A DNA stretch of 64,000 nucleotides from positions 558,001 to 622,000 of the forward strand of contig CACNLV010000001.1 in assembly GCA_902621345.1 (NCBI GenBank), written 5' to 3'. Origin of the DNA: an uncultured Pelagibacteraceae bacterium (lineage in GTDB: Bacteria > Pseudomonadota > Alphaproteobacteria > Pelagibacterales > Pelagibacteraceae). A model generated the notes under the pieces. It was not told where the DNA came from and searched no databases. It saw only the letters and a list, made by a program, of their open reading frames with translations. How positions within the stretch are numbered: position 1 is the first letter of the stretch; the number at the start of each line of letters is the position of its first letter. Shown piece after piece: positions 17,191 through 28,689 of this stretch. Made by a program: the position numbers and the translations under genes.

Positions 17191-17478
17191 ATGGATAGTT
17201 CAGGATTTGGTCAGTTTATACCGTTAATATTAATTTTTGTAATATTTTATTTTTTCCTTATTAGACCTCAACAAAAAAAAGTAAAAGAACATAGGACTAT
17301 GGTCGAAAATTTAAAAAAAGGAGATAAAGTTGTTACATCAGGTGGAATAACTGGGATTATCACAAGAGTTGTAGATAATGATAAAGTTGAGGTTGAAATT
17401 GCAGAAAATGTAACTGTTGAAGTCATAAGAGGCACAGGAATTCAAAGCTTAATGAATTCTCAAGAACCAAAGAAATAG
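17191..17478 (+). CDS. yajC: Preprotein translocase accessory subunit YajC
   Basis: A 95-residue inner-membrane protein with one N-terminal helix (about residues 8-24), the hallmark FLIRPQQKK just after it, and a small beta domain (KKGDKVVTSGGITGIITRVV). YajC associates with SecDF at the SecYEG channel. AGGAG lies upstream of the ATG at a normal distance, making this a well-defined start. It heads yajC-secD-secF. Confidence 0.93.
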   Translation: MDSSGFGQFIPLILIFVIFYFFLIRPQQKKVKEHRTMVENLKKGDKVVTSGGITGIITRVVDNDKVEVEIAENVTVEVIRGTGIQSLMNSQEPKK

Positions 17479-17492
17479 TCTAATTTAATAGT

Positions 17493-19046
17493 GTGTTATA
17501 TTTTTCTAAATTAAAGATAATTTTCATTCTAATTATATCTTTATTTTTAATATTAATCGCATCATCAAATTTATTTAAATTTGATAATAATTTTCTTAAA
17601 AGGAATATAAATCTTGGTTTAGATCTTCAAGGTGGGTCTTATCTTTTGTTAGAAATTGATAATAAGCCTGTTATTGAGCAAAAACTTCAAAATTTAACGA
17701 TCACTTTACGAGATTATTTTAAAGGAAAAAATATAAAGTTAGTAAATTTTATACTTCAAAATGAAAAAATTCTATTTAAAGTTAATGAGAAGGATAAACA
17801 AAAAGTCCTAGATATATTTAATGATAAAGAAAGTGAAATAAATCCTTATTACGAAAGATTTAAATCACACCAACTAGAAATAACTGAAGAGAATGATTTT
17901 TTAAGTGTGATTTTTTCTAAGCAAGGTTTAGTAAAGCTTAAAACATCTTCACAGGAACAGGCTCTCGAAATAGTAAGAAGGAGAATAGATGAAGTCGGAA
18001 CAAATGAACCTAATATTCTCAAGAGAGGAAATGACAGAATATTGGTAGAACTTCCTGGCCTTGATGATCCTATGAGAATAAAAACTTTATTAGGAAAAAC
18101 CGCTAATCTTACATTTAGATTTGTTTCTAATAACAATGAAGATTCATTTGGTAATGAAAAATTAAATTATGAAGATGAAGAAGGGTCAGAATTTGTTAGC
18201 AAAAGAATAATACTTAGTGGAGATAATTTACTTGACGCTCAACCAAGAATGGATAGCGATACAAATGAAACAGTCGTAACATTTAGTTTAGATAGAGTAG
18301 GGGCAAAAAGATTTGGTAAAGCAACCTCAAAAGGGATCGGTAGACAATTAGCTATAATTCTTGATGGAAAGATTATTAGTGCTCCAGTTATTCAGGACAC
18401 AATAGCTGGTGGTTCTGGACAAATTACCGGAGGATTTACATTTCAGTCAGCGACTGATTTAGCTCTTTTGCTAAGATCTGGGGCATTACCGGCACCGTTA
18501 AATATTATTGAAGAAAGGACAGTTGGTCCGGGTCTAGGTCAAGATTCGATAGATGCTGGTATAATAGCTTTAATTATAGGTTTCATTTTAGTTATAGTTT
18601 TTATAATTGTTAAGTATAAAATTTTTGGAATAATTACAAATACGGCTTTAATAATTAATTTACTTCTTTTAGTGGGTGTTCTCACATTATTTGAAGCAAC
18701 TTTAACATTACCAGGTATAGCAGGGATAATTTTGACTGTTGGTATGGCTGTAGATGCGAACGTGTTAATTTTTGAGCGTATAAGAGAAGAACTTAAAAAT
18801 GAGAAAAATAGATTGATTGCTTTCGATAGTGGTTACTCTAAATCAAAGACTGCTATTCTTGATGCAAACATAACAACTTTATTAGCAGCAATTATATTAT
18901 TTTTTATGGGCTCAGGTCCTATTAAAGGTTTTTCAATAACTTTGGGTGTTGGGATTTTTACAACTCTATTTTCTGTTTATTTTATCGCAAGGCTTTTGAC
19001 CGTCTTGTATATTTCAAAAAATAAAAACAAAGAAATTGTTATATAA
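17493..19046 (+). CDS. secD: Preprotein translocase subunit SecD
   Basis: A 517-residue membrane protein that uses the proton gradient to help pull exported proteins across. It starts at GTG (17493), giving a first membrane helix at about 7-25. Next are NLGLDLQGGSYLLLEID, a large periplasmic P1 region (about 50-340), and five C-terminal helices, including AVDANVLIFERIREEL near residue 430. Its TAA directly abuts the secF ATG. SecD and SecF are separate chains, as usual in alphaproteobacteria. Confidence 0.94.
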   Translation: MLYFSKLKIIFILIISLFLILIASSNLFKFDNNFLKRNINLGLDLQGGSYLLLEIDNKPVIEQKLQNLTITLRDYFKGKNIKLVNFILQNEKILFKVNEKDKQKVLDIFNDKESEINPYYERFKSHQLEITEENDFLSVIFSKQGLVKLKTSSQEQALEIVRRRIDEVGTNEPNILKRGNDRILVELPGLDDPMRIKTLLGKTANLTFRFVSNNNEDSFGNEKLNYEDEEGSEFVSKRIILSGDNLLDAQPRMDSDTNETVVTFSLDRVGAKRFGKATSKGIGRQLAIILDGKIISAPVIQDTIAGGSGQITGGFTFQSATDLALLLRSGALPAPLNIIEERTVGPGLGQDSIDAGIIALIIGFILVIVFIIVKYKIFGIITNTALIINLLLLVGVLTLFEATLTLPGIAGIILTVGMAVDANVLIFERIREELKNEKNRLIAFDSGYSKSKTAILDANITTLLAAIILFFMGSGPIKGFSITLGVGIFTTLFSVYFIARLLTVLYISKNKNKEIVI

Positions 19047-19937
19047 ATGATAGCTTTTAATAAATACTATAACCAATTTAACATATTATCTATATCATTA
19101 GTTGTTATTTCTTTATTATTTTTAATATTTAAGGGATTAAATTTTGGAATTGATTTTAAAGGAGGTATTTTAATTGAACTTAGGTCTACAGACTCAAAAG
19201 TTAATGTATCAACCTTAAGAGATAGATTTAATCAAATGGATTTAGGAGATGTTTCAGTAAAAAAATTTGGTAATGAAACTGACTATTTAATTAAGTTTGA
19301 AAACAAAGATAATAAAAAGAATATTATTGAAGACATTAAAAAAAATTTAGATAAATCATTTGGAAATAATATAGATTTTAGAAGAGTTGAGAATGTTGGC
19401 CCTAAAGTAAGTGCTGAATTATTAAAGTCAGGTGTAATTGCTATTTCGGTAGCATTAGCTCTTATGCTAATCTATATTTGGATAAGATTTGAATGGCAAT
19501 TTAGTCTTGGTGCTATTTGTGCATTATTTCATGATGTAATTGTTACGCTGGGTCTGTTTTCGTTACTAGGTTTGGAAATAAATTTATCAATAATAGCTGC
19601 TGTTTTAACAATAGTTGGTTATTCAATGAATGATACAGTAGTTATTTTTGATCGTGTTCGTGAAAATTTAAGAAAATATGCTGATATTAAAATATTTGAA
19701 TTAACTAATATCTCAATTAATGAAACTTTATCAAGAACCTTAATCACATCAATAACGACACTTTTAGCATTAGTCTCAATTTTTATTTTTGGTGGAGAAA
19801 TTTTAAAAGGTTTCTCATTGGCTATGATTTTTGGTGTTATTTTTGGAACTTATTCGTCAATCTATATAGCGAATACAATTCTCGTAAGACTAAATGTTTC
19901 TCAAAAAACTATTTTAAAAGATGAAGAAAAAAATTAA
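19047..19937 (+). CDS. secF: Preprotein translocase subunit SecF
   Basis: A 296-residue partner of SecD with six predicted membrane helices. Family motifs are FGIDFKGGILIELR near residue 32 and VGYSMNDTVVIFDRVREN near 190, which matches the SecD motif and lines the proton path. The start is the ATG immediately after the secD stop. It ends by overlapping the convergent PuuD-like gene by four bases. Confidence 0.94.
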   Translation: MIAFNKYYNQFNILSISLVVISLLFLIFKGLNFGIDFKGGILIELRSTDSKVNVSTLRDRFNQMDLGDVSVKKFGNETDYLIKFENKDNKKNIIEDIKKNLDKSFGNNIDFRRVENVGPKVSAELLKSGVIAISVALALMLIYIWIRFEWQFSLGAICALFHDVIVTLGLFSLLGLEINLSIIAAVLTIVGYSMNDTVVIFDRVRENLRKYADIKIFELTNISINETLSRTLITSITTLLALVSIFIFGGEILKGFSLAMIFGVIFGTYSSIYIANTILVRLNVSQKTILKDEEKN

Positions 19938-20536
19938 TACAAATTTTGCGCTATAACCATTGTAAATAGCATAGGTATTGATAGTAAGGTATTTGTTCTT
20001 GATGTTAACATTGCTATTCTTGCGGATTTAGTTTTAATTTCTTGTTCACACTCCACTATGCCCAATGCTCTTTTTTGATTCGGCCATATTATAAACCATA
20101 CATTAAAAGCCATAATAACCCCTAGCCACATTCCGATCCCAATTACTGTATGTTTTGGAATACCAGAAGAAATACTCAATGTCATTGCATCATACAAGTA
20201 ACCATTTAAAAGAGCCAAAATAGATCCAGATAAAATAGTAAGAAGAGCAGCCCAACGGAAATAAAATAAGGCAGCTGGGGCGATAACTTTACTTATAGCA
20301 GGTTTTTGTTCATCTGGAATTTGCGACATATTAGGAATTTGAATAAAATTAAAGTACCATAATAAACCAATCCACATAATTGCAACACTTACGTGTAAAA
20401 ATCTGCATATAGAACTCCAGAAAAGAGTATCAAAAACAAAACCCCCATTAAAAAAAAATAAAACTAAAAACAATAATATTGTTAAAGCGAAAGAAAAATG
20501 GATAGTTTTTGATAAGGATGATAATATCTTAATCAT
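19934..20536 (-). CDS. Membrane protein related to the urate hydroxylase (PuuD) membrane domain
   Basis: A 200-residue protein with about five membrane helices. The segments FLHVSVAIMWIGLLWYFNF and, near the C terminus, NVWFIIWPNQKRAL match the pattern of the N-terminal membrane domain of bacterial urate hydroxylase PuuD. The C-terminal cytochrome c domain of full PuuD proteins is absent, and no other purine gene is nearby. Several His residues in the helices could hold haem. The activity is uncertain: stand-alone versions of this domain are common in alphaproteobacteria and mostly uncharacterised. Confidence 0.6.
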   Translation of the reverse strand: MIKILSSLSKTIHFSFALTILLFLVLFFFNGGFVFDTLFWSSICRFLHVSVAIMWIGLLWYFNFIQIPNMSQIPDEQKPAISKVIAPAALFYFRWAALLTILSGSILALLNGYLYDAMTLSISSGIPKHTVIGIGMWLGVIMAFNVWFIIWPNQKRALGIVECEQEIKTKSARIAMLTSRTNTLLSIPMLFTMVIAQNLY

Positions 20537-20609
20537 AAAATAAAATTTTATTTAAATAAAAAATAAATTATATTATAAATAATATATTTTTCAAACTGAG
20601 TTAGATAAT

Positions 20610-21203
20610 ATGGAATTTACATTACCAAAACTAGATTACGCAAATAATGCATTATCTCCTATAATGTCTGAAGAAACATTAGATTTACATCATGGCAAAC
20701 ATCATCAAACCTATATTACGAATTTAAATAACTTTATAAAAGATACAGATATGGCGAATAAGTCATTAGAGGATATAATTTTGGCAAGCTCAAAAGATAA
20801 TTCAAAATCGGGAATATTTAATAATGCAAGTCAACATTGGAACCATAATTTATTTTGGAAATGTATGAAATCTAAAGGAGGTGGAAATATGCCGCCGAAA
20901 TTAGAAAAAAGGATAGTATCTGATTTTGGAAATATCGATAATTTCAAGAAGGATTTTAAGCAAGCGGGGATCACTCAGTTTGGTTCTGGTTGGTGTTGGT
21001 TATCGATAAACAATGACAAACTTGTCGTAACAAAAACTGCTAATGCAGCCAACCCCTTAATTGACAATATGATACCAATTTTGGGATGTGATGTATGGGA
21101 ACACTCTTATTATATTGATTATAGAAATCGAAGACCAGAATATTTGGACAAATTTTTAGACAGTTTGGTTAATTGGGAGTTTGTCGACTCTTTACTTGAT
21201 TGA
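20610..21203 (+). CDS. sodB: Superoxide dismutase, Fe/Mn family (Fe-type features)
   Basis: A 197-residue cytosolic enzyme that converts superoxide to hydrogen peroxide and oxygen. Metal ligands are H27 (LDLHHGKHHQTY), the second His in ASQHWNHNLFW (near 79), and the Asp and His of CDVWEHSYY near 160. The residues around the active site (NNASQHWNHNLFW, then GSGWCWL) favour the iron form, but the metal cannot be settled from sequence alone. It stands alone on the plus strand, between two minus-strand genes. Confidence 0.9.
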   Translation: MEFTLPKLDYANNALSPIMSEETLDLHHGKHHQTYITNLNNFIKDTDMANKSLEDIILASSKDNSKSGIFNNASQHWNHNLFWKCMKSKGGGNMPPKLEKRIVSDFGNIDNFKKDFKQAGITQFGSGWCWLSINNDKLVVTKTANAANPLIDNMIPILGCDVWEHSYYIDYRNRRPEYLDKFLDSLVNWEFVDSLLD

Positions 21204-21629
21204 TTAAGTATTTATCTCTTTTGATTTTCTAGCATGTATAAAAGATTTTATACATTGAAACGTAAAAAAGGAACCTGTCAACAACATCATTAGTTTTGAA
21301 ATATCAGCCCAAATATTTTCAAAAGCACTACCTGTTAGTAGTGATCTTACAAAATCTAAACCTCCAAAAAAAATAATCAGTCCAAAAAGAACTACTATAT
21401 GCATAAATATTTTTTTCTTGGCTTCAAATTTAATTGCTAGATAAGAAAAAATTAAAATGGGTAGACCTAAAAAGGATGGAATATATGAAGTAAAGGAGCC
21501 AGATTTACTTATTAAGCTAACTATAATTCCCCATATAACTAAAAATAGTCCATAACAAATTGAAAGATTTTCCATAGTCAACCCCATAGCCTTAAAATCT
21601 TTGTTTGTTTGATCTAGATCATTGTTCAT
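21204..21629 (-). CDS. Four-helix membrane protein, function unknown
   Basis: A 141-residue protein. I start it at the ATG at 21629, just after the uvrA stop, because the longer frame would run into uvrA and lacks a plausible N terminus. Four hydrophobic stretches (near residues 20-38, 45-62, 72-92 and 108-127) indicate a small integral membrane protein with a short polar head. No motif points to a function. It follows uvrA by 19 bases on the same strand and may be co-transcribed. Confidence 0.6.
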   Translation of the reverse strand: MNNDLDQTNKDFKAMGLTMENLSICYGLFLVIWGIIVSLISKSGSFTSYIPSFLGLPILIFSYLAIKFEAKKKIFMHIVVLFGLIIFFGGLDFVRSLLTGSAFENIWADISKLMMLLTGSFFTFQCIKSFIHARKSKEINT

Positions 21630-21648
21630 TTTGGCATTTATAATTAAT

Positions 21649-24507
21649 TTAGTTGATAAGTAAAGGTTTAAGGAATTTTCCAGTATAACTCTGATCAATT
21701 TTACAAATATCTTCTGGTTTTCCCTCTGCAATAATTTTTCCACCTTTAACTCCACCTTCGGGGCCCATATCAACTATGTAATCCGCTGTTTTTATAACAT
21801 CAAGATTATGTTCAATTACTACTACTGTATTTCCAAGAGCAACAAATGTATGCAAAATTTCTAATAGCTTTTTTATGTCATGTTGATGTAAACCAGTTGT
21901 TGGCTCATCAAGTATATACATTGTACGTCCAGTTGATCTTTTGGATAATTCTTTTGCAAGCTTTATTCTTTGAGCTTCTCCACCAGAGAGAGTGGTGGCT
22001 TGTTGTCCAATTTTTATATAACCTAATCCAACTTTTTTAAGAGTAAGTAATTTAGTCTTGATATTTGTTATATTTTCGAAATATTCACATCCTTCATCAA
22101 CCGTCATATTCAAAACATCCGCAATACTTTTATCTTTAAACTTTATTTCTAAAGTCTCACGATTATATCTTGTACCTTTACATTCATCACATTGAATATA
22201 TACATCAGGGAGAAAGTGCATTTCATATGTAATAACTCCATCACCTTCACAAGCTTCACATCTTCCACCCTTAACATTAAAAGAAAATCTACCTGGTTTG
22301 TAACCTCTCGATTTAGATTCAGGTAGAGATGTAAACCAATCTCTTATTGGTCCAAAAGCACCAGTGTACGTTGCTGGATTTGATCTTGGAGTACGACCTA
22401 TAGGTGATTGATCAATATCAATAACTTTATCTATTAATTCCGTTCCTTTAAAGTTTTTAAATGGTTTGGGAATTTTTCTAGATTTATTATTATTTAAAGT
22501 TAGGTTAAGGGCATTATAAAGCGTTTGTAAAACTAATGTAGACTTTCCACTTCCAGATACTCCAGTCACACATGTTAAATTTCCTAGAGGTATCTTTAAA
22601 TTTACGTTATCTAAATTATTTCCTGTAGCACCAGTAATTTCTAAAAATCTTCCATTTTTTGCCAACCTTCTTTTTGGTGGAACTATTATTTTGAATTTAT
22701 TTGATAAATATTTTCCAGTAATACTATCTTTGTTTTGACCTATTTCTTTAAAAGTTCCTTGTGCTACAACTTGTCCACCATTATTACCGGCTTCGGGACC
22801 AAGATCGATGATGTGATCGGCGTTCTCCATTGTCTCTGTATCATGTTCAACAACAATAACAGTGTTTCCTAAATCCCTTAATCGTTTTAAGGCATTAATT
22901 AATTTTACATTATCTTTTTGATGAAGACCTATAGAAGGTTCATCTAAAACATAGAGTACACCTGTTAAACCCGATCCTATTTGTGATGCAAGTCTTATCC
23001 TCTGTGACTCACCACCCGATAATGTTCCTGACTCTCTTGATAGAGTTAAGTAATCAAGTCCAACATTTAATAAAAAATCTAATCTTTCATTTATTTCTTT
23101 TAAAATATGTTCAGCAATTTTAAATTGTTTTTTATTCAGGTTTGTCTGAAGTTCTTTAAACCATTTTGAGGCTTCTAAAATTGATTTTTCGGTTACCTCA
23201 CTGATATGTAAACCATCTATTTTTACACATAGAGCCTCATCCTTTAGTCTATGACCATTACATCTTTCACATTTAGTATCTGATTGATATTGGGATATCT
23301 CCTCTCTTTTCCAATCACTATCAGTTTCTAAATAACGACGCTCAAGATTATTTATAACACCCTCAAACGATTTCTTATGTGAATATTTTTCATATCCATC
23401 ATCGTAAGTAAATTTTATTTCTTCGTCATCAGAACCATAAAGAATTATGTCTCTTATTTTTTTCGGTAATTTATTCCATCTTTCATTGAGAGAAAAATTG
23501 TAGTGTTTTGCGAGAGAAGAGAGAGTTTGGGCATAATATAAAGTAGTAGTTTTTGCCCATGGTTCGATTGCACCGTCAATAATAGATTTTTTTTCATTTG
23601 GTATAACTAAGTTAGGGTCGACATTAAGTTTTATACCTATACCCTCACATTCTTCACAGGCACCAAACGGACTATTAAAAGAAAATAATCTTGGTTCAAT
23701 TTCCTCGATAGTAAATCCACTTTCAGGACAAGCAAATTTAGTTGAGAAGATTAATCTCTCTAATTTTCTAAATTTTTTGGGTAAAGTTTCATTTTCATAT
23801 TCAACGAAAACAAGACCATTTGCTAAATTTATTGATGTTTCAATTCCCTCTGCTAACCGATTACCTAAAGATGAATTTAGTATAATCCTATCAACTAAGA
23901 CATATATATCGTGCTTTATCTTTTTATTAAGTTCAGGAACATTATCTATGTCATATAGCTTATCATCTATTTTAATTTTCCTAAATCCACGCTTTTTAAA
24001 GCCTAAAATTTCTTTTTTGTATTCACCTTTACGACCTCTAACCACTGGAGCAAATAAATAGATTGTTGATTTTTTTGGTAATTCTTTAATTTTATCTACA
24101 ATTTGAGTAATTGTTTGAGAAACTATTGGTTTACCAGTGAAAGGAGAATAAGGAATTCCCGCTCTTGCATAGAGAACCCTCATATAATCATAAATTTCAG
24201 TGACTGTTGCAACAGTTGATCTGGGATTTTTTGAGGTATTTTTTTGCTCAATCGAAATGGCAGGACTCAAACCTTCAATTAAATCAACATTTGGTTTCTT
24301 CATTTTGTCTAAGAACTGACGTGCATAAGCTGATAAGCTTTCAACGTACCTTCTTTGACCTTCTGCATAAACGGTATCAAATGCTAACGAAGATTTTCCT
24401 GAGCCAGAAAGACCTGTTATAACCACAAATTTGTCTTTAGGAATTTCTAATGAAATATTTTTTAGATTGTGCTCTTTAGCCCCCTTAATAACTATCTTTT
24501 TCATCAT
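21649..24507 (-). CDS. uvrA: Excinuclease ABC subunit A
   Basis: A 952-residue DNA-damage sensor of nucleotide-excision repair. It has two ABC ATPase modules: the first Walker A is [13 protein letters not shown] near residue 31, the second [14 protein letters not shown] near 640. Signature motifs are [12 protein letters not shown] (first half) and [12 protein letters not shown] (second half). Zinc-binding Cys pairs are kept (CEECEG, CERCNG, CEACEG, CDECKG). Length is normal. The start could be either of two adjacent ATG codons (24507 or 24504). It is divergent from ssb across a 90-base gap. Confidence 0.95.
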   Translation of the reverse strand: MMKKIVIKGAKEHNLKNISLEIPKDKFVVITGLSGSGKSSLAFDTVYAEGQRRYVESLSAYARQFLDKMKKPNVDLIEGLSPAISIEQKNTSKNPRSTVATVTEIYDYMRVLYARAGIPYSPFTGKPIVSQTITQIVDKIKELPKKSTIYLFAPVVRGRKGEYKKEILGFKKRGFRKIKIDDKLYDIDNVPELNKKIKHDIYVLVDRIILNSSLGNRLAEGIETSINLANGLVFVEYENETLPKKFRKLERLIFSTKFACPESGFTIEEIEPRLFSFNSPFGACEECEGIGIKLNVDPNLVIPNEKKSIIDGAIEPWAKTTTLYYAQTLSSLAKHYNFSLNERWNKLPKKIRDIILYGSDDEEIKFTYDDGYEKYSHKKSFEGVINNLERRYLETDSDWKREEISQYQSDTKCERCNGHRLKDEALCVKIDGLHISEVTEKSILEASKWFKELQTNLNKKQFKIAEHILKEINERLDFLLNVGLDYLTLSRESGTLSGGESQRIRLASQIGSGLTGVLYVLDEPSIGLHQKDNVKLINALKRLRDLGNTVIVVEHDTETMENADHIIDLGPEAGNNGGQVVAQGTFKEIGQNKDSITGKYLSNKFKIIVPPKRRLAKNGRFLEITGATGNNLDNVNLKIPLGNLTCVTGVSGSGKSTLVLQTLYNALNLTLNNNKSRKIPKPFKNFKGTELIDKVIDIDQSPIGRTPRSNPATYTGAFGPIRDWFTSLPESKSRGYKPGRFSFNVKGGRCEACEGDGVITYEMHFLPDVYIQCDECKGTRYNRETLEIKFKDKSIADVLNMTVDEGCEYFENITNIKTKLLTLKKVGLGYIKIGQQATTLSGGEAQRIKLAKELSKRSTGRTMYILDEPTTGLHQHDIKKLLEILHTFVALGNTVVVIEHNLDVIKTADYIVDMGPEGGVKGGKIIAEGKPEDICKIDQSYTGKFLKPLLIN

Positions 24508-24597
24508 AATTCTTATTGCTTTGATCTAATAAAATTAATATTCAGAGTAAATTGTGATATAAATCTAATTAATTAATTATACAAATATTAAAATATT

Positions 24598-25053
24598 ATG
24601 GCTGGAAGTTTAAATAAAGTACTTTTAATTGGTCGTTTGGGCGCAGATCCTGAAATTAAACAAATGGTAAATGGAAAAAATGTTGCAAGACTTAGTCTTG
24701 CTACAAGTCAATCCTGGAAAGATAAAAATTCTGGAGAAAAAAAAGAAAAAACTGAATGGCACCGTGTGGTTGTATTTAATGAGGGTCTTGTAAATGTTGT
24801 TCAACAATATCTTAAAAAAGGAGCTCAAATTTATGTTGAGGGACATTTATCTACAAGAAAATGGAAAGACGAACAATCAGGCCAAGATAAATTTTCTACT
24901 GAGATAATTATTCAAGGATATAATTCCTCACTTACAATGTTAGGTGGAGGTAATTCCGGCGGTAGTATTGCAAATGATAATAATAAATCATTAAATAATA
25001 ATGATGATATGTCTCAGATTTCTAACGAAATGGATGACGAAATTCCATTTTAG
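24598..25053 (+). CDS. ssb: Single-stranded DNA-binding protein
   Basis: A 151-residue protein with the N-terminal OB fold (about 1-110: [16 protein letters not shown], then WHRVVVFN) and a flexible Asn/Gly/Ser linker. It ends in the acidic tip MDDEIPF, which recruits repair and replication proteins. It binds single-stranded DNA during replication and repair. It is five bases upstream of gyrA on the same strand and divergent from uvrA, a neighbourhood seen in many alphaproteobacteria. Confidence 0.95.
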   Translation: MAGSLNKVLLIGRLGADPEIKQMVNGKNVARLSLATSQSWKDKNSGEKKEKTEWHRVVVFNEGLVNVVQQYLKKGAQIYVEGHLSTRKWKDEQSGQDKFSTEIIIQGYNSSLTMLGGGNSGGSIANDNNKSLNNNDDMSQISNEMDDEIPF

Positions 25054-25058
25054 CAATT

Positions 25059-27635
25059 ATGCAAAATTCTGAAAATCAAAACGATAAGAATATTAAGTTG
25101 ATATCTATGCATGACGAGATGAGCTCGTCATATCTATCTTATGCAATGAGCGTTATTGTCAGCCGTGCTCTACCTGATATCAGAGATGGATTAAAACCTG
25201 TTCATCGAAGAATTTTATATGCAATGTACAAAGGAGGTTATGACTGGTCAAAACAATTTAGAAAATCAGCTAGAATAGTCGGTGATGTAATTGGTAAATA
25301 TCACCCACATGGAGATCAATCTGTATATGACGCATTAGTCCGGATGGTGCAAGATTTTTCAATGAGTTTACCTTTGGTTGAAGGACAAGGAAATTTTGGT
25401 TCTATAGATGGAGATCCAGCAGCGGCAATGAGATATACTGAGACAAGACTTTCAAAAGTATCCCAGTTTCTTATAGATGATATTGAAAAGAACACTATTG
25501 ATTTTAAAAGTAATTATGATGAAACGGAGAAAGAACCAAGCGTTCTTCCTGCTCAATATCCTAATCTTTTAGTTAACGGTGCCGGCGGTATAGCTGTTGG
25601 AATGGCAACAAGCATTCCACCTCACAATTTGGGAGAAATAATAGACGGAACTTTAGCATTAATTGAAAATAAGGACATTACTGTTAAGCAATTAATGAAA
25701 TTCATACCTGGTCCTGACTTTCCAACGGGCGGGGTAATCATAGGAAAAGATATGATTAAAGAGGGTTACACTAAAGGAAGAGGGTCTTTTAAAGTCCGTG
25801 GTCAAATTTCTATTGAACAAGCAAAGAATGGTAGGGAGAGATTAGTAATAACTTCCATTCCGTATCAAGTTAATAAGTCGGTTTTAAATGAGAGAATAGC
25901 TCAATTGGTAAGAGAAAAAAAAATAGAAGGCATCAGAGATATAAGAGATGAGTCCAATAGAGAAGGGATAAGAGTATCTATAGATTTAAGAACTGGGGTT
26001 GAACCAGAAACAGTTAAAAGACAATTATACAAAAATACTCAAATAGAAAGTTCATTTGGTTTTAATACCTTAGCAATAGTTGAGGGAAAACCTATTACAT
26101 GTAATTTAAAAGATTTTTTATCCCATTTTTTAAATTTTAGAGAAAGTGTAGTAATTAAAAAAACAAAATTTGATTTGAATAAAGCTGAAGAAAGAGCACA
26201 TATATTGATTGGTTTATCTGTGTCAGTTGAAAATTTAGATAAAGTTATAAAAATTATAAGATCATCAAAAAATCCTGAGGAAGCAAAAAACTCACTTCTT
26301 AAAATTAAATGGAAAATAAATAAATCATTAAAGATGATAAATTTGATTGAAAACAAAACTTCTAAAGGAATGTATTCTTTATCTGAAATTCAAGTTAATT
26401 CAATTTTAGAATTAAGATTACAAAAACTAACTGCATTGGGTATCAATGAAATAGAAATTGAAATTAAAAAACTTTCTGAATTGATAAAAAAATATAAAAA
26501 AATTATTTCTTCAAAAAAAGAATTGTTAAATGTAATTAGCAATGAATTAAACGATATAAAAGAAAAATTTTCAGTTAAAAGAAGAACAGATATTATCGAT
26601 GCTGTTCTAAATTATGATATTGAGGAAACTATTCAAAAAGAGTCTGTTATCATTACTGTTACTCTTCAAGGCTACATTAAAAGAGGATCTTTAAATAATA
26701 TAAAACAACAAAAAAGAGGAGGAAAAGGAAAAACTGGTATTACAACAAGAAATGAAGACTCTGTTGTACAAACACTATCGGTTAACACCCATACTTCTGT
26801 TTTATTTTTTTCTACTGAAGGTCTTGTTTATAGAATTAAAGCTTGGAAAATACCGGTTGGATCTTCATCTTCTAAAGGAAAATCCTTATTCAACATTTTA
26901 CCTCTCAAAAGTCATCAATCTATAAGTTCTATAATGCCATTTCCTGAGGATTCTGAATTAAAGAATTACCAAATAGTATTTGCCACTGCCAATGGAAAGA
27001 TAAGAAAAAATAGTTTAGAGGATTTTTCTTCAATAAATACGGCAGGCAAAATTGCAATGAAATTGGACAATAATGATAAAATTGTTGGAGTAAAGATTTG
27101 TAAAGAAGATCAAGACATAATGCTAAGCACCAAATTTGGAAAGTGTATTAGATTTGAGTCGAAAAAATTGAGAGTTTTTAAAGGTAGATCTTCAAAAGGG
27201 ATTAAGGGTATTGTTTTATCACCAAATGATCAAATAGTGTCATTATCTATCATTGATAACGATAAATATAGTAAAAATGGAAAAAAGAGCAAAGATGAAA
27301 AATCAGAAATTAAAGCTAAAGAAAAATTTATTTTATCGATTACGGAAAATGGGTTTGGAAAAAAGACATTACATACCGGTTATAGGGTTACGAATAGAGG
27401 CGGTAAGGGTATAATAGGAATTGTTAATTCACCAAGAAATGGCGATATTTCCTCATCTTTTCCTGTATTTGAAGGAGATGAAATTCTTATATCAACAAAC
27501 AAAGGAAGAGTCATAAGAGTAGCTGTGAAAGAGATTAGAACCACTGGCAGAAATACACAAGGTATAAGAATAATTAAATTATCAGGTGAAGAAAAAGTAG
27601 TTTCAGCAAATAAAATTGATGATAATTTGATTTAA
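25059..27635 (+). CDS. gyrA: DNA gyrase subunit A
   Basis: An 858-residue type II topoisomerase subunit that breaks and rejoins DNA and, with GyrB, adds negative supercoils. The catalytic Tyr126 lies in [13 protein letters not shown]. The N-terminal region has [20 protein letters not shown]. The C-terminal wrapping domain begins with [11 protein letters not shown] (the GyrA box, near residue 548), which separates gyrase from topoisomerase IV. Its stop overlaps the coaD start (TAATG). Confidence 0.95.
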   Translation: MQNSENQNDKNIKLISMHDEMSSSYLSYAMSVIVSRALPDIRDGLKPVHRRILYAMYKGGYDWSKQFRKSARIVGDVIGKYHPHGDQSVYDALVRMVQDFSMSLPLVEGQGNFGSIDGDPAAAMRYTETRLSKVSQFLIDDIEKNTIDFKSNYDETEKEPSVLPAQYPNLLVNGAGGIAVGMATSIPPHNLGEIIDGTLALIENKDITVKQLMKFIPGPDFPTGGVIIGKDMIKEGYTKGRGSFKVRGQISIEQAKNGRERLVITSIPYQVNKSVLNERIAQLVREKKIEGIRDIRDESNREGIRVSIDLRTGVEPETVKRQLYKNTQIESSFGFNTLAIVEGKPITCNLKDFLSHFLNFRESVVIKKTKFDLNKAEERAHILIGLSVSVENLDKVIKIIRSSKNPEEAKNSLLKIKWKINKSLKMINLIENKTSKGMYSLSEIQVNSILELRLQKLTALGINEIEIEIKKLSELIKKYKKIISSKKELLNVISNELNDIKEKFSVKRRTDIIDAVLNYDIEETIQKESVIITVTLQGYIKRGSLNNIKQQKRGGKGKTGITTRNEDSVVQTLSVNTHTSVLFFSTEGLVYRIKAWKIPVGSSSSKGKSLFNILPLKSHQSISSIMPFPEDSELKNYQIVFATANGKIRKNSLEDFSSINTAGKIAMKLDNNDKIVGVKICKEDQDIMLSTKFGKCIRFESKKLRVFKGRSSKGIKGIVLSPNDQIVSLSIIDNDKYSKNGKKSKDEKSEIKAKEKFILSITENGFGKKTLHTGYRVTNRGGKGIIGIVNSPRNGDISSSFPVFEGDEILISTNKGRVIRVAVKEIRTTGRNTQGIRIIKLSGEEKVVSANKIDDNLI

Positions 27636-28129
27636 TGACTAAAATTGCAATTTATCCAGGAACCTTTGATCCAATTACTTATGGTCATATAGACGTTATT
27701 AAGAAAGGATTAAAATTATTTAATAAGATAATAGTTGCAGTTTCTGATGTTGATAATAAAAATTATTTATTTGATATTGATGAGAGAATAGAGATTGTTA
27801 AAAAAGCACTTTTTTCTGATTTAAAGCTTAGTAAAAATAAAATTAATGTAATCGCTTTTAACACATTAACAACTGATTTATGTAAAAAAAATAAAGCTAG
27901 CATTATACTAAGAGGGCTTAGAGCAGCTTCAGATTTTGAATATGAGTTTCAACTCGCTGGAATGAATAGAAAACTTAATAACAGTATAGAAACTGTTTTT
28001 TTAATGTCCGATGTTGAAAATCAAATTATTTCATCAAAATTTGTAAAAGAAATTGTTAAATTAAAAGGTAATATTAAAAAATTTACAACTAAAAGTACTA
28101 TAAAAGCTTTAGAAAGAAAATATGTTTAA
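27635..28129 (+). CDS. coaD: Phosphopantetheine adenylyltransferase
   Basis: A 164-residue enzyme that transfers AMP from ATP to 4'-phosphopantetheine in coenzyme A synthesis. The nucleotidyltransferase motif GTFDPITYGHIDVI is at residues 9-22 and the second motif IISSKFVKEIV is near 127. Substrate-binding LRGLRAASDFEYEFQLAGMN is conserved around 88-107. Its ATG shares a base with the gyrA stop, and it overlaps the downstream cyclophilin by eight bases. Confidence 0.93.
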   Translation: MTKIAIYPGTFDPITYGHIDVIKKGLKLFNKIIVAVSDVDNKNYLFDIDERIEIVKKALFSDLKLSKNKINVIAFNTLTTDLCKKNKASIILRGLRAASDFEYEFQLAGMNRKLNNSIETVFLMSDVENQIISSKFVKEIVKLKGNIKKFTTKSTIKALERKYV

Positions 28130-28676
28130 GATAATCTTAAAATTATTTTTTTTATTTTTTGTATTAATTAATCAATCAATATCGGAGGAAAATATAATGA
28201 TCTTAAAACTTAAAGATGGTGATGTTAAAATAGAATTATTTGATGATGTTGCCCCAAATCACGTAAAACGAATTAAAGAATTAGCATCAGCTGGTAAATA
28301 TGATGGAGTTGTCTTTCATAGAGTAATAGATGGTTTTATGGCACAAACAGGAGATGTAAAGTTTGGAAACTCAAATTCTAAAGATTTTAATTTAAGTATG
28401 GCTGGAATGGGTGGGTCAGATTTACCTGACCTAAATCAAGAATTTAGTAATCTTCCACATGATAGAGGAACTTTATCAATGGCTAGATCATCAAACCCAA
28501 ACAGTGCCAATAGTCAGTTTTTTATATGTTTTAAACCAGCACCTTTTCTAGATAAGCAATATACAGTTTTTGGAAAAGTTGTTGAAGGTATGGAATTTGT
28601 AGACAAAATTAAAAGAGGAGATGAAAATAATAATGGGGCGGTAAGTGATCCAGATAAGATTATAAGTTTTAAATAG
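28122..28676 (+). CDS. Peptidyl-prolyl cis-trans isomerase, cyclophilin type, probably exported
   Basis: A 184-residue cyclophilin. The N terminus (MFKIILKLFFLFFVLINQSIS) looks like a signal peptide, placing the enzyme in the periplasm. Catalytic-site residues are visible: FHRVIDGFMAQTGD with the active Arg, then SMARSSNPNSANSQFFIC and FTVFGKVVEG-like KQYTVFGKVVEGME. It speeds proline isomerisation in folding proteins. Translation from an internal Met near residue 25 (ENIMILKLKDG) would give a cytosolic form and cannot be excluded: GGAGG lies about 10 bases before that ATG. It overlaps coaD by eight bases. Confidence 0.9.
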   Translation: MFKIILKLFFLFFVLINQSISEENIMILKLKDGDVKIELFDDVAPNHVKRIKELASAGKYDGVVFHRVIDGFMAQTGDVKFGNSNSKDFNLSMAGMGGSDLPDLNQEFSNLPHDRGTLSMARSSNPNSANSQFFICFKPAPFLDKQYTVFGKVVEGMEFVDKIKRGDENNNGAVSDPDKIISFK

Positions 28677-28689
28677 TCATAATTTTTAA

